From positions 1 to 64,000 of the forward strand of contig CANHQJ010000020.1 of assembly GCA_947462875.1 (NCBI GenBank): DNA of 64,000 bases, read 5' to 3'. Positions within the stretch are counted from its first letter, which is position 1, and each line of letters opens with the position of its first letter. The notes beneath the pieces were generated by a model, which saw nothing but the letters and a program-made list of their open reading frames with translations, had not been told where the DNA came from and did no database searches. The position numbers and the translations under genes were made by a program. This document shows, in pieces, positions 17,797 through 26,364 of this stretch. Source of the DNA: Verrucomicrobiia bacterium. Its GTDB lineage: Bacteria; Verrucomicrobiota; Verrucomicrobiia; Verrucomicrobiales; Akkermansiaceae.

Positions 17797-18714
17797 ATGA
17801 AAGTCACCACCTTGTTCCTGTCTCTCGCTTTCTGTTCCCTGTCATCGCCGTTGTCCGCCAAGTCAGAGGAAATCCTACAGCCCCCCGGCCGTGAAAAACG
17901 CATGGGCATGATCGATCCCGCGGCTTTTGGTTTCGGGCAGCCGGGCTTTGTGGCGGATGTGACGATCGTGGATACGCAGGACTTTGAAAACCAGCCGGGC
18001 GGCCTTGATTTTATGGAGCTGCGCACGATCGCTCCTCTCGCGGCGAAGAAGTGGGGCGATTTTCTGATCGCGGGATCCCTCGGCTACACGCTCACGGATG
18101 TGGACTTCCAGGGCTTTGGCGGCTTGCAGGATGAAACGCTGCACACGTTAGAGGCGCAGATCACGGTGTCATGGCGGCCGGAAAACACGCCTTGGTCGAC
18201 ACTGGCGTTTGTCACCCCGGGGTTGGGTACGGATTTTCGCGGTATTTCTGCGGATGACTTTGAGTTCTCGGGTCTGGGGCTGATCAACTACAAGGTCTCG
18301 GACGAACTCAGTCTCGCGGGCGGGGTCTTTGGCCGCTATGCCGCGGATGACAGCATGTTGGTGCCGGCGCTGGGTTTCATCTGGCAGCGAGAGCCTTTCG
18401 TCGTGCAGTTGACGCCGCCTTTCGCGGTGATCGGATGGCAGGCCACGGAGCGCCTGACTTTGAGCCTCAGTGCCTACCCCAGCGGCGGGGCCTGGGATCT
18501 CGATGATTCGGCTGTCAATCGCGTCAACATCAATGGCTGGCAGACGGCGGCATCGGTGATCTATCAACTCACCGATCATCTCACTCTCTCGCTGCGCGGT
18601 GGCTTCAACATCGCGGGTGAGGTGGAATTGCAGGACGCGAATCATCGCGTGATCGATGAAGAGGATCTGGAAACGGCCCCCTTCGGCGCGATCAATCTGC
18701 GTTATTCGTTCTGA
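17797..18714 (+). CDS. Predicted outer-membrane beta-barrel protein (DUF6268-like)
   Basis: 305 residues from the ATG at 17797, giving signal peptide MKVTTLFLSLAFCSLSSPLSA. The rest alternates amphipathic strands of 8-12 residues and ends in INLRYSF, an aromatic C terminus typical of barrel proteins recognised by BamA. The layout fits the DUF6268 family of PVC bacteria, a call from memory of that family. No substrate can be inferred. It has its own promoter and is followed 93 bases later by zwf. Confidence 0.75.
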   Translation: MKVTTLFLSLAFCSLSSPLSAKSEEILQPPGREKRMGMIDPAAFGFGQPGFVADVTIVDTQDFENQPGGLDFMELRTIAPLAAKKWGDFLIAGSLGYTLTDVDFQGFGGLQDETLHTLEAQITVSWRPENTPWSTLAFVTPGLGTDFRGISADDFEFSGLGLINYKVSDELSLAGGVFGRYAADDSMLVPALGFIWQREPFVVQLTPPFAVIGWQATERLTLSLSAYPSGGAWDLDDSAVNRVNINGWQTAASVIYQLTDHLTLSLRGGFNIAGEVELQDANHRVIDEEDLETAPFGAINLRYSF

Positions 18715-18807
18715 CACAGGCTTCCTCGCTGAGTCGCAACTTTCCCCATACGAACACAATTTCTGCTTTCATGCGCGGCGACTTTGCGATGAAATGAGCC
18801 CCCGCAC

Positions 18808-20340
18808 ATGAGCAATCCGTTTCGAGAAGACTTGGTATCACGCACCCGCCCCGAGGCCTGCACGGTGGTGATTTTTGGCGCGACCGGAGATTTGACGCAC
18901 CGCAAGCTGGTGCCAGCCCTCTATAACCTCGCACTGGATGGCGAGCTGCCTCCCGGCGTGAAAATCATCGGCTTCGCCCGCCGGGAAAAATCGGATGAGG
19001 TGTTCCGCCAGGGCCTGGAAGAGCTGAATCGCAAGGTCTCGCGCAATGGCCATGACGATCAGGTATGGGCCTCCTTCGCGCCGAACATTCACTATCACCA
19101 GAGCGAGTTCACCGATGACGATGGCTACAAGCGCCTCGCCGAAACGCTCGATGCCATCGATCGCGATCGCGGCGGCAAGGGCAACCGCTTGTTTTACATC
19201 GCCAGCGCGCCGGAGTTTTTTGACGACATCCTCTCGCATCTGAAAAAGGCCGGCCTCAATCAGGCGAAGGAGGGTTGCTGGTCGCGCGTGATCGTGGAGA
19301 AACCTTTCGGCACCGACCTCAAGACCGCGCAGCACTTGAATCGCGTGGTGAGCCAGACGTTTCACGAGCGCGATACCTATCGGATCGATCACTACCTCGG
19401 CAAGGAAACGGCACAGAACCTCATGGTGCTGCGTTTCGCCAATGCCATTTTCGAACCGCTGTGGAACAGCCGCTACATCGAGCAGGTGCAGATCACTTGC
19501 TCGGAAAATCTCGGCATGGAAGGCGGGCGCGGCGGCTACTATGACAAATCCGGCGCCCTGCGCGACATGGTGCAGAACCACCTGCTGCAACTGCTCAGCC
19601 TCGTGGCGATGGAGCCGCCCACCGATCTCAGCGCCGATGGCGTGCGCGATGAAAAAGTGAAAGTCATCCGCTCGCTGCGCAAGTGGGACACGCCGGAAAA
19701 AGTCGCCGCTAATGTGGTGCGCGCGCAGTACATCAAGGGCAGCGTCAGCGGCAAAGTCGTGCCGGGCTATCGCGAGGAAGATCGTGTCGATCCGGAATCG
19801 ATGACGGAATCGTATGTCGCCCTGCGTTTGATGATCGATACCTGGCGCTGGAGCGGCGTGCCGTTTTACATCCGCGTCGGCAAACAACTGCCGAAAAAAG
19901 CCACCGAGATTTCCGTGCATTTCAAGTCACCGCCGGGCGTATTGTTCAACACGACCTCGATGAACGCCACCGGCGGCAACGTGTTGGCGATCCGCATTCA
20001 GCCGGACGAGGGCATTTCCCTGCGCATGGTCTCGAAAATCCCCGGCACCAGCCTGCGCCTTGAACCGGTGAAAATGGATTTCCAGTACAGCACCAGCTTC
20101 GGCAAGGCCAGTCCGGAAGCGTATGAGCGCTTGTTGTTGGATGCGATCGCGGGCGATGCGACATTGTTCGCGCGCCGTGATGAAGTGGAAGAGGCCTGGA
20201 AATTCATCGACTGCATCGAGCACGCCTGGCACCAGGAGGGTTCGACCGTGCCGATGGCGGAATACGTCGCGGGCACGTGGGGTCCGAAGGAAGCGGATGA
20301 CCTGCTTCACGAAGACGGCAACTCCTGGCGTAGATTGTAA
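18808..20340 (+). CDS. zwf: Glucose-6-phosphate 1-dehydrogenase
   Basis: 510 residues. The NADP-binding fold begins VVIFGATGDLTHRKL (about residues 22-36); the catalytic signature RIDHYLGKE lies at residues 192-200 with the active His at 195. It oxidises glucose 6-phosphate to 6-phosphogluconolactone, entering the oxidative pentose phosphate pathway and making NADPH. Length and motifs are complete. It is 10 bases upstream of the opcA homologue, an arrangement known from cyanobacteria and actinobacteria. Confidence 0.97.
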   Translation: MSNPFREDLVSRTRPEACTVVIFGATGDLTHRKLVPALYNLALDGELPPGVKIIGFARREKSDEVFRQGLEELNRKVSRNGHDDQVWASFAPNIHYHQSEFTDDDGYKRLAETLDAIDRDRGGKGNRLFYIASAPEFFDDILSHLKKAGLNQAKEGCWSRVIVEKPFGTDLKTAQHLNRVVSQTFHERDTYRIDHYLGKETAQNLMVLRFANAIFEPLWNSRYIEQVQITCSENLGMEGGRGGYYDKSGALRDMVQNHLLQLLSLVAMEPPTDLSADGVRDEKVKVIRSLRKWDTPEKVAANVVRAQYIKGSVSGKVVPGYREEDRVDPESMTESYVALRLMIDTWRWSGVPFYIRVGKQLPKKATEISVHFKSPPGVLFNTTSMNATGGNVLAIRIQPDEGISLRMVSKIPGTSLRLEPVKMDFQYSTSFGKASPEAYERLLLDAIAGDATLFARRDEVEEAWKFIDCIEHAWHQEGSTVPMAEYVAGTWGPKEADDLLHEDGNSWRRL

Positions 20341-20350
20341 TTTTTTTACT

Positions 20351-21433
20351 ATGGATACTTTTACGATGGATCCGGAGCTTGGTCAGGAAGTGCCCGTGGA
20401 CGGCATTCACAAGGCCTTGCGGCAATTGTGGGCGCAGGACGAAGCGCGCACCAACGCCTGTCTCATCAACCTCGCCGTGTATTCGGAGGAGAAAGGCTCC
20501 TTGCAGAAAAACTCCGCCATCGTGCGCGACCTCACGCGCGAGCACGCCTGCCGCGCCCTGCTGATCGAGATGGATCGCGGCGCGAAGGATGCCTCCATCC
20601 GCGCCTGGATCACGGCGCACTGCCATCTCAGCGGCGGGAAAAAATCCGTGTGCTGCGAGCAGATTTCCTTCGCCCTCACCGGCGTATCGCGCGGCCGTTT
20701 GCGCAATACCGTGTTCGCCCATCTCACCAGCGACCTACCCCTCATCCTATGGTGGCAGGGGGAGCTCTCGCCGATTTTTGAAGAACGCCTCTATGCGGTG
20801 ATCGATCGTTTTGTGTTCGATAGCAGCGATTGGAGCAAGCCTCACGTGTCCTTTGCCATCATCGAGCAGGCATTGTCCTCCGGTCGCGTCCTGGTGGTGC
20901 AGGATCTGGCCTGGACGCGTACCTATCACTATCGCCTGGCGGTGGCCTCCCTGTTTGATGATCCGCTGGCGCAACGCGCGCTGCCGCACATCGAATCCGT
21001 CGAGATCGAGCACCATCCTAAACACCGCAATTCCGCGCTGCAATTGTTAGCCTGGCTCGCCGTGCAGGCGGGCTGGCGCACGGGGCTGGAGCTGCACTTG
21101 GCTGTCGCGAAAAAACACGGCAACCGAGAGGGTTTTTCCTTCGAGCGGAAAACGGGCGAAGCCGTCGCCGCGACGTTGCTGTCGAACGAATCCTCCGCGC
21201 CGCTCGGGCGCCTCTGCATCCGCGGCGGCGGCATGGAGATCGTGATCGATCGCGCGCCGCAATCCTCGCACATCCACATGCGTCTCAGTGTGGGCGATCA
21301 CGTCACCGAGTCTCTCGCGCCCGCAGGCTGCGATGACTGCGGCATGCTGATCGGCGAACAACTCGCACGCGGCGGCAAAAATTCGCTTTTCCTCAAAATC
21401 CTGCCCATGTTCCGCAACTTGCTGGACGGGTGA
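20351..21433 (+). CDS. opcA: Glucose-6-phosphate dehydrogenase assembly protein OpcA-like
   Basis: 360 residues from the ATG 10 bases after zwf; a much longer upstream frame overlaps zwf and is rejected. Typical OpcA features are the RACTVNLVVY-like segment (here RTNACLINLAVYSEE), CRALLIEMD, the VCCEQISF block and LPLILWWQG near residue 138. OpcA is needed for assembly or redox activation of G6PDH in cyanobacteria. The immediate linkage to zwf supports the same role. Confidence 0.9.
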   Translation: MDTFTMDPELGQEVPVDGIHKALRQLWAQDEARTNACLINLAVYSEEKGSLQKNSAIVRDLTREHACRALLIEMDRGAKDASIRAWITAHCHLSGGKKSVCCEQISFALTGVSRGRLRNTVFAHLTSDLPLILWWQGELSPIFEERLYAVIDRFVFDSSDWSKPHVSFAIIEQALSSGRVLVVQDLAWTRTYHYRLAVASLFDDPLAQRALPHIESVEIEHHPKHRNSALQLLAWLAVQAGWRTGLELHLAVAKKHGNREGFSFERKTGEAVAATLLSNESSAPLGRLCIRGGGMEIVIDRAPQSSHIHMRLSVGDHVTESLAPAGCDDCGMLIGEQLARGGKNSLFLKILPMFRNLLDG

Positions 21434-21521
21434 AAGGAGACGTGGGCTCCACAATGTAGGATGATGTGCGTATAGAACGCAACCAATCGAATTTTGCGTT
21501 GTTATCAGGAATGGAAATTCC

Positions 21522-23351
21522 ATGAATTTGTCTCTCATGCTTTTTAGTCGGTTCCGCGCCTTGGCATTGGCTTGCTGTATGGCGATGCCATGCGCTTCTG
21601 CTGAAGATCGCTTGCGAACCATCACAGTCGATGGCCGGGAGCGCCGCTACATGATCCATATCCCACCGAAGTATGACGCGTCCCAAGCCACGCCGGTGAT
21701 CATCGCCTTTCACGGCGGAGGCGGGAATCCGGACAGCATGGTCCGGCTGAGCGGACTCAACGCGAAGTCCGATGAGGCGGGATTCCTCGTCGTGTATCCC
21801 TATGGAACCGGCCCGCTGGAAAACCAGTTTCTGACTTTCAATGGCGGTGGCTGTTGCGGCTACGCGATGGAAAACAAGATCGACGATGTCGCCTTCACGC
21901 GTGCGCTGCTCGATGATCTGGCGACGGTGACAAACGTCGACGCCGACCGGGTCTTCGCCACCGGTCTATCGAACGGAGGCATCATGTCGCATTACCTGGC
22001 CTCGGAATTGTCCGATCGCATTGCCGCCATCGCCCCGGTGGGAGGTCCGCTCATGATGGACGAGCCGCATGCGAAGCGTCCGGTGCCCGTGATGCATTTT
22101 CACGGCACCGCCGATGCCTTCGCTCCCTTCCAAGGCGGCACTGGCGAAGGTTTTTTTCCCGGTCGCAAGGGTGTGACGGATTTCAAGTCTGTGGACCACA
22201 CCATGCGGTGCTGGGTGAAGGCCAATGGCTGCCAGGCGGAACCCAAGGTGGAAAATCTGCCCGACAAGACCGATGATGGCATAAAGGTGACGCGCAAGAC
22301 TTGGAGCGGTGGGCGCGATGGCAGCGAGGTCGTGCTGATCGAAATCCAAGGCGGCGGCCACACTTGGCCCGGCAAGGAGCCCACTATGAAAAAGCTCGGT
22401 CCTTCGACCAAAGACATTTCCGCCAATGACCTCATGTGGGAGTTTTTTCAACAACACCCGCGGACAAAAAAGACCGCCGGAATCCCGCAAACACCGATGC
22501 GCTCCGGTTGGGTCACGCGCGCAGTGGAGGCTCCGCGAGTGGAGAGGCGGACCTTTGAGAGCGCTGCGGCGAAGACGACGGTCAGTTACCATATTTTCAA
22601 GCCGGAAACATACGACACGGACAAGGAACGGCGTTTCCCCGTGCTCTACTGGCTCCATGGCACGGGCGGGGGGCTCGCAGGGATCGCCCCACTCTCGGCA
22701 TTCTTCGAGCGCGCCATGCGCGACGGGAAAATCCCGCCGATGCTCATCGTCTTCCCGAACGGTTTGGCCAAGAGCATGTGGTGTGATTCGAAGGATGGCG
22801 CTGTGCCGATGGAGACCGTGGTGGTGAAGGAACTGGTGCCGCACATCGATGCCGCCTTCCGCACGCACGCCCATAGCCATGGCCGCATCATCGAAGGATT
22901 CAGCATGGGTGGCTATGGGGCGGCAAGGCTGGGCTTCACGTATCCGGAAGTCTTCGGTGCCGTCTCCATACTTGCGGGCGGGCCCTTGGATCTTGACTTC
23001 CAGGGTCCACGCGCGGTGGCCAATGCTGATGAGCGCGAGGAAATTCTCCGCAACGTTTGCGGCGGGGAACTTGACTACTTCAAGGACCGGAGCCCCATCA
23101 CCGTCGTCAGGCAGAACGCCGGTGCCATTCGTGGAAAATCACTCGTGCGACAGGCCGTCGGCAGCCGCGATTTCACAGCGGAACTGAACCGCTCCTACTC
23201 AGCGCTTCTCCATCAACTCAACATCAAGCACGACTTTACCGTTGTCGGTGGCGTCGGCCACGATACGATGGCACTGTTGCAAGGACTCGGTGATAAAAAC
23301 TGGCAGTTCTATCGCGACGCACTGGAATCCGCAAACAAGAAACCACAGTAA
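21522..23351 (+). CDS. Secreted tandem esterase (PHB-depolymerase-like plus esterase D-like)
   Basis: 609 residues with a signal peptide ending ASAED. Two alpha/beta-hydrolase domains follow each other. The first (about 35-320) has oxyanion region FHGGGGNP and nucleophile motif GLSNGG (S150), as in LpqC/poly-hydroxybutyrate depolymerase-type and feruloyl esterases. The second (about 345-605) has YWLHGTGGG, nucleophile motif GFSMGG (S461) and a GGVGHD end, as in the putative esterase (esterase D) family. Substrate is unknown; cell-wall polysaccharide esters are a reasonable guess. It is followed 45 bases later by another secreted protein and both may form an operon. Confidence 0.88.
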   Translation: MNLSLMLFSRFRALALACCMAMPCASAEDRLRTITVDGRERRYMIHIPPKYDASQATPVIIAFHGGGGNPDSMVRLSGLNAKSDEAGFLVVYPYGTGPLENQFLTFNGGGCCGYAMENKIDDVAFTRALLDDLATVTNVDADRVFATGLSNGGIMSHYLASELSDRIAAIAPVGGPLMMDEPHAKRPVPVMHFHGTADAFAPFQGGTGEGFFPGRKGVTDFKSVDHTMRCWVKANGCQAEPKVENLPDKTDDGIKVTRKTWSGGRDGSEVVLIEIQGGGHTWPGKEPTMKKLGPSTKDISANDLMWEFFQQHPRTKKTAGIPQTPMRSGWVTRAVEAPRVERRTFESAAAKTTVSYHIFKPETYDTDKERRFPVLYWLHGTGGGLAGIAPLSAFFERAMRDGKIPPMLIVFPNGLAKSMWCDSKDGAVPMETVVVKELVPHIDAAFRTHAHSHGRIIEGFSMGGYGAARLGFTYPEVFGAVSILAGGPLDLDFQGPRAVANADEREEILRNVCGGELDYFKDRSPITVVRQNAGAIRGKSLVRQAVGSRDFTAELNRSYSALLHQLNIKHDFTVVGGVGHDTMALLQGLGDKNWQFYRDALESANKKPQ

Positions 23352-23396
23352 ACCTCCCACCTTGCTGCCATCCTTCGTCTCTTTTCCATCCAAGCC

Positions 23397-25397
23397 ATGA
23401 CACCGAAACTTCGCTACGCCCTGCTCTGCATGTATTGCGCCTTGGTCCCGCTTCATGCGCAGGCAGCGGACAGCGTTTTCCAGAAGTATGATAAAAATGC
23501 CGACGGCAAGGTTACGACCGATGAACTGCCCTATCCACGTGTGTTCGCCCGTTTTGATAGCAACAAGGACGGCTCCATCACGTTGCAAGAATACCAAGCG
23601 GTCAATGGCGGGGCACGTCCCGGACCCGCGAATGCCCCGGCACTCACACCCGCGGATGTGCAAAAAATCACCAGCGGTCCCGAAGTGCTTAATCCGGGAG
23701 AAGTGGGCATCGGGCGCATGATCGAGGACACAGGCTACACCACGCTCGACGGTAAAGAGGCGCGCCTGAGTGACATGCAGGGCAAACGCGGCCTCGTGAT
23801 CATCATGACCAGCGCCACCTGCCCCGTGAGCAAGCGCTACATGCCCAGCATCGCGAAGCTGGAAAAAGAACTCGCCGCACAAGAGCTCGGGCTTTTGCTG
23901 GTCAATCCCTTTACGAGCGAAAAGACCGAGGAAATCAAGTCCCAGCTCAGCGCCGCAGGCATCCGCGCCGCGTATGTCCATGACAAGGAAAAGAAACTGG
24001 CCACCTTGCTGCAGGCCCGCACCACGACCGAAGTTTTCCTGATCGATGCCAAGCGCACACTGCTCTATCGGGGTGCCCTGGATGACCAGTATGGAATCAA
24101 CTACAACCTCGATGCGCCGAGGCATCGCTACCTGCACGACGCCGTCACCGCATTCCTGAAACAGCAAACGCCCGCCATTCAAGCCACCGCCGCCCCGGGT
24201 TGCGAGCTCGATCTCGTGAGGGATGCCAAGCTTTCCGCATCGCCCGTGACCTACCACCGCGATGTCGCCCGCATTCTTCAGCAAAACTGTGTCACCTGCC
24301 ATCGCGAGGGCGGCATCGCTCCCTTCGCGCTCGATGACATCGAAGAGGTCCAGGACCGTGCCAAAGTCATCAAGCGTGTTGTCACGGAAGGCACCATGCC
24401 ACCGTGGTTTGCCGCAGCGGAAAAGGATGCCGGAAAAAATCCCTGGGCGAATGATTGCAGTCTTTCCGCCCGCGACAAAACGGATCTCTTGGCCTGGCTC
24501 GATTCCAGCGACCGTCCGCTGGGCGATCCCGCCGAGGCGCCCGCGAAGCGCGTCTATCCCGCCGAGTGGACCATCGGCACACCCGACATGATCATTCCTC
24601 TCAGCCGCGCCTACGACATCAAGGCCGAGGGTTTCATGCCCTATGCGCATGATGTCGTCGATACCCAGATCCCCGAGGACAAATGGGTCACCGCCTATGA
24701 AATCCTGCCCAGCGAGCGCGATGTGGTTCATCACGTGCTCGTGCAAGTGCATCCCAAAGGCGCGGTGGTACGCGACCGCGGGGAAGGCGCGGCAGGCTAC
24801 TGGGCGATTTACGTGCCCGGCAATGGCGCGTATGAGTATCCGCAGGGCTTTGCGCGAAAAATCCCCGCCGGGGCGCGCGTGAGTTTTCAAATCCACTACA
24901 CCCCCAGCGGCACGGCGAAAAAAGAGCGGCTGCGTCTGGGGCTGGTGTTTGCCAAGTCGCCTCCGCAATACGAGGTGCACACGGCGGCGGTCGCAAATCC
25001 CCGACTGGCCATTCCGCCGGGAGCCGAGAGACACGTGGAGACCAAAACGCAGGCCGTGCCCTTCGACATGCCCATCCTCGGTTTCGTGCCGCACATGCAC
25101 GTGCGTGGCGTGGCTTTCAAATACGAAGCGATCCATCCGGATGGCAGGTCGGAGACCCTGCTCGACATCCCCCGCTACGATTTCAACTGGCAGCTCCGCT
25201 ACGAATACAAACAGCCGAAACTGATCCCGCGCGGCAGCACGGTCAAAATCACCGCGATCTACAACAACAGCGGCAGCAACAAAGCGAATCCGGATCCCAC
25301 CAAACTTGTTCGCTGGGGGCAGCAAACCTATGACGAAATGATGCTGGGCTATGTGGAATATTTCACGCCCGTGGGGGGCAATAGCCCGGCCAAGTAG
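23397..25397 (+). CDS. Secreted EF-hand / redoxin / cytochrome-like / copper-monooxygenase-like protein
   Basis: 666 residues, signal peptide to about residue 23. Two EF-hand calcium loops (DKNADGKVTTDE at 32-43, DSNKDGSITLQE at 54-65), then a thioredoxin-like redoxin domain (about 105-245; TSATCPVSKRYMP, with a single Cys), then a c-type haem motif CVTCH (residues 298-302) in a short cytochrome-like domain, then a beta-rich C-terminal region with PHMHVRG and several HH.L/HYTP motifs like the copper type II ascorbate-dependent monooxygenase fold. This architecture is known from planctomycetes and verrucomicrobia but uncharacterised. It probably carries out a periplasmic redox reaction. Confidence 0.82.
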   Translation: MTPKLRYALLCMYCALVPLHAQAADSVFQKYDKNADGKVTTDELPYPRVFARFDSNKDGSITLQEYQAVNGGARPGPANAPALTPADVQKITSGPEVLNPGEVGIGRMIEDTGYTTLDGKEARLSDMQGKRGLVIIMTSATCPVSKRYMPSIAKLEKELAAQELGLLLVNPFTSEKTEEIKSQLSAAGIRAAYVHDKEKKLATLLQARTTTEVFLIDAKRTLLYRGALDDQYGINYNLDAPRHRYLHDAVTAFLKQQTPAIQATAAPGCELDLVRDAKLSASPVTYHRDVARILQQNCVTCHREGGIAPFALDDIEEVQDRAKVIKRVVTEGTMPPWFAAAEKDAGKNPWANDCSLSARDKTDLLAWLDSSDRPLGDPAEAPAKRVYPAEWTIGTPDMIIPLSRAYDIKAEGFMPYAHDVVDTQIPEDKWVTAYEILPSERDVVHHVLVQVHPKGAVVRDRGEGAAGYWAIYVPGNGAYEYPQGFARKIPAGARVSFQIHYTPSGTAKKERLRLGLVFAKSPPQYEVHTAAVANPRLAIPPGAERHVETKTQAVPFDMPILGFVPHMHVRGVAFKYEAIHPDGRSETLLDIPRYDFNWQLRYEYKQPKLIPRGSTVKITAIYNNSGSNKANPDPTKLVRWGQQTYDEMMLGYVEYFTPVGGNSPAK

Positions 25398-25413
25398 AAC
25401 GCTCCATGTTTGC

Positions 25414-25441
25414 TTGCTTGCGCGGTCAAGCTTGTTACAGT
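25414..25441 (+). promoter_or_regulatory. Candidate promoter of the metal permease gene
   Basis: TTGCTT (25414-25419), 16-base spacer, TACAGT (25436-25441), ending 9 bases before the ATG at 25451. Transcription would begin almost at the start codon, so a nearly leaderless mRNA is expected. Confidence 0.45.
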
Positions 25442-25450
25442 GATCGGGCC

Positions 25451-26290
25451 ATGTGGGACATCATCGATCTTCCGTTTTTTCAAAGGGCTCTGGCGGCGGC
25501 GGCTTTGGTCGGCTTCACCAATGGGTTCTTTAGCGGCTTTGTGATTTTGCGGCGCACGGCTTTATCGGTCAGCGCGCTATCGCATACCATGCTGCCGGGC
25601 ATCGCGGTGGCGATCATGATCACGGGCGCCTTGACGCAGTTGAACGCCTTTCTCGGCGCGCTGATTGCGGCGCTGATCGTCGGCCTGGGCTCGGTGGCCG
25701 TGTCGCGCGGGAATCGCGTGGCACAAGGCACGGCGCTCGCGGTGCTCTACACGTCCGCCTTCGCCGGTGGAGTCGCCTTGCTGCCTCGCCTGGGCGTGCG
25801 GCAGGAGCTGGAGCATTGGCTGTTCGGCGATATCAATGCGGTATCGAATGGTGACCTGTGGACGGTATTCTGGATCGGCGTGCTCACCCTGGTGCTGGCG
25901 AATCTGTTGATGCGGCCGATTCTTGTCGCGCTCTTCGAGCCAAACGTAGCGGCGGCACAAGGAGTGCCCGTGCGTTTTGTGCAGTATCTGCTGTTTGCCT
26001 TGATGGTGATGTCGTTAGTGGCATCGCTGCAAGCGGTGGGCTGCGTGCTTTCGGTGGGCTTGCTGGTCACACCTGCCGCGACGATTTCCCTCTTCACCGA
26101 TCGCACAGCGGCCTTGTTCTGGGGCGGCGGCATTCTCGGCGCGGTGGGCGCGGTGCTGGCGGTGTGGATCTCCGTTCCGCTGCAACTCACCTCGGGCCCC
26201 GCGATCGTGATGATGTTAGGGACGCTCTTTCTGTTAGGCTGGTTGTTCAGCCCGAAGTATGGCGTGCTGTTCCGTCGTCGGGTCGTCTAA
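25451..26290 (+). CDS. Metal ABC transporter permease (ZnuB/MntB type)
   Basis: 279 residues from the ATG at 25451; an in-frame ATG at 25406 would overlap the candidate promoter. Eight or nine hydrophobic segments and the family pattern LVGFTNGFFSGFVILRR at the start and ALSHTMLPGIA (about 43-53) identify the ABC-3 permease family for zinc or manganese import. No ATPase or substrate-binding gene is adjacent, so partners must be encoded elsewhere or the gene is a relic. Two adjacent TTA-G leucine codons occur near the end. A repeat element follows the stop. Confidence 0.9.
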   Translation: MWDIIDLPFFQRALAAAALVGFTNGFFSGFVILRRTALSVSALSHTMLPGIAVAIMITGALTQLNAFLGALIAALIVGLGSVAVSRGNRVAQGTALAVLYTSAFAGGVALLPRLGVRQELEHWLFGDINAVSNGDLWTVFWIGVLTLVLANLLMRPILVALFEPNVAAAQGVPVRFVQYLLFALMVMSLVASLQAVGCVLSVGLLVTPAATISLFTDRTAALFWGGGILGAVGAVLAVWISVPLQLTSGPAIVMMLGTLFLLGWLFSPKYGVLFRRRVV

Positions 26291-26363
26291 GGAGAAGGGA
26301 TTTGAAATCCCTCACTACAACTCAAGTCGTAAAGATTCAGGGATTGCAAATCCCTACTCCTTA
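26289..26363. repeat. REPIN-like double inverted repeat
   Basis: Two hairpins, 26296-26312 (AGGGATTT-G-AAATCCCT) and 26339-26355 (AGGGATT-GCA-AATCCCT), sit in a larger near-palindrome whose outer ends are AAGGAGAAGGGA and TCCCTACTCCTT. It lies between the converging permease and hrpB genes and reaches the stop codons of both. The form is that of a paired extragenic palindrome. Confidence 0.65.
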
Positions 26364-26364
26364 C

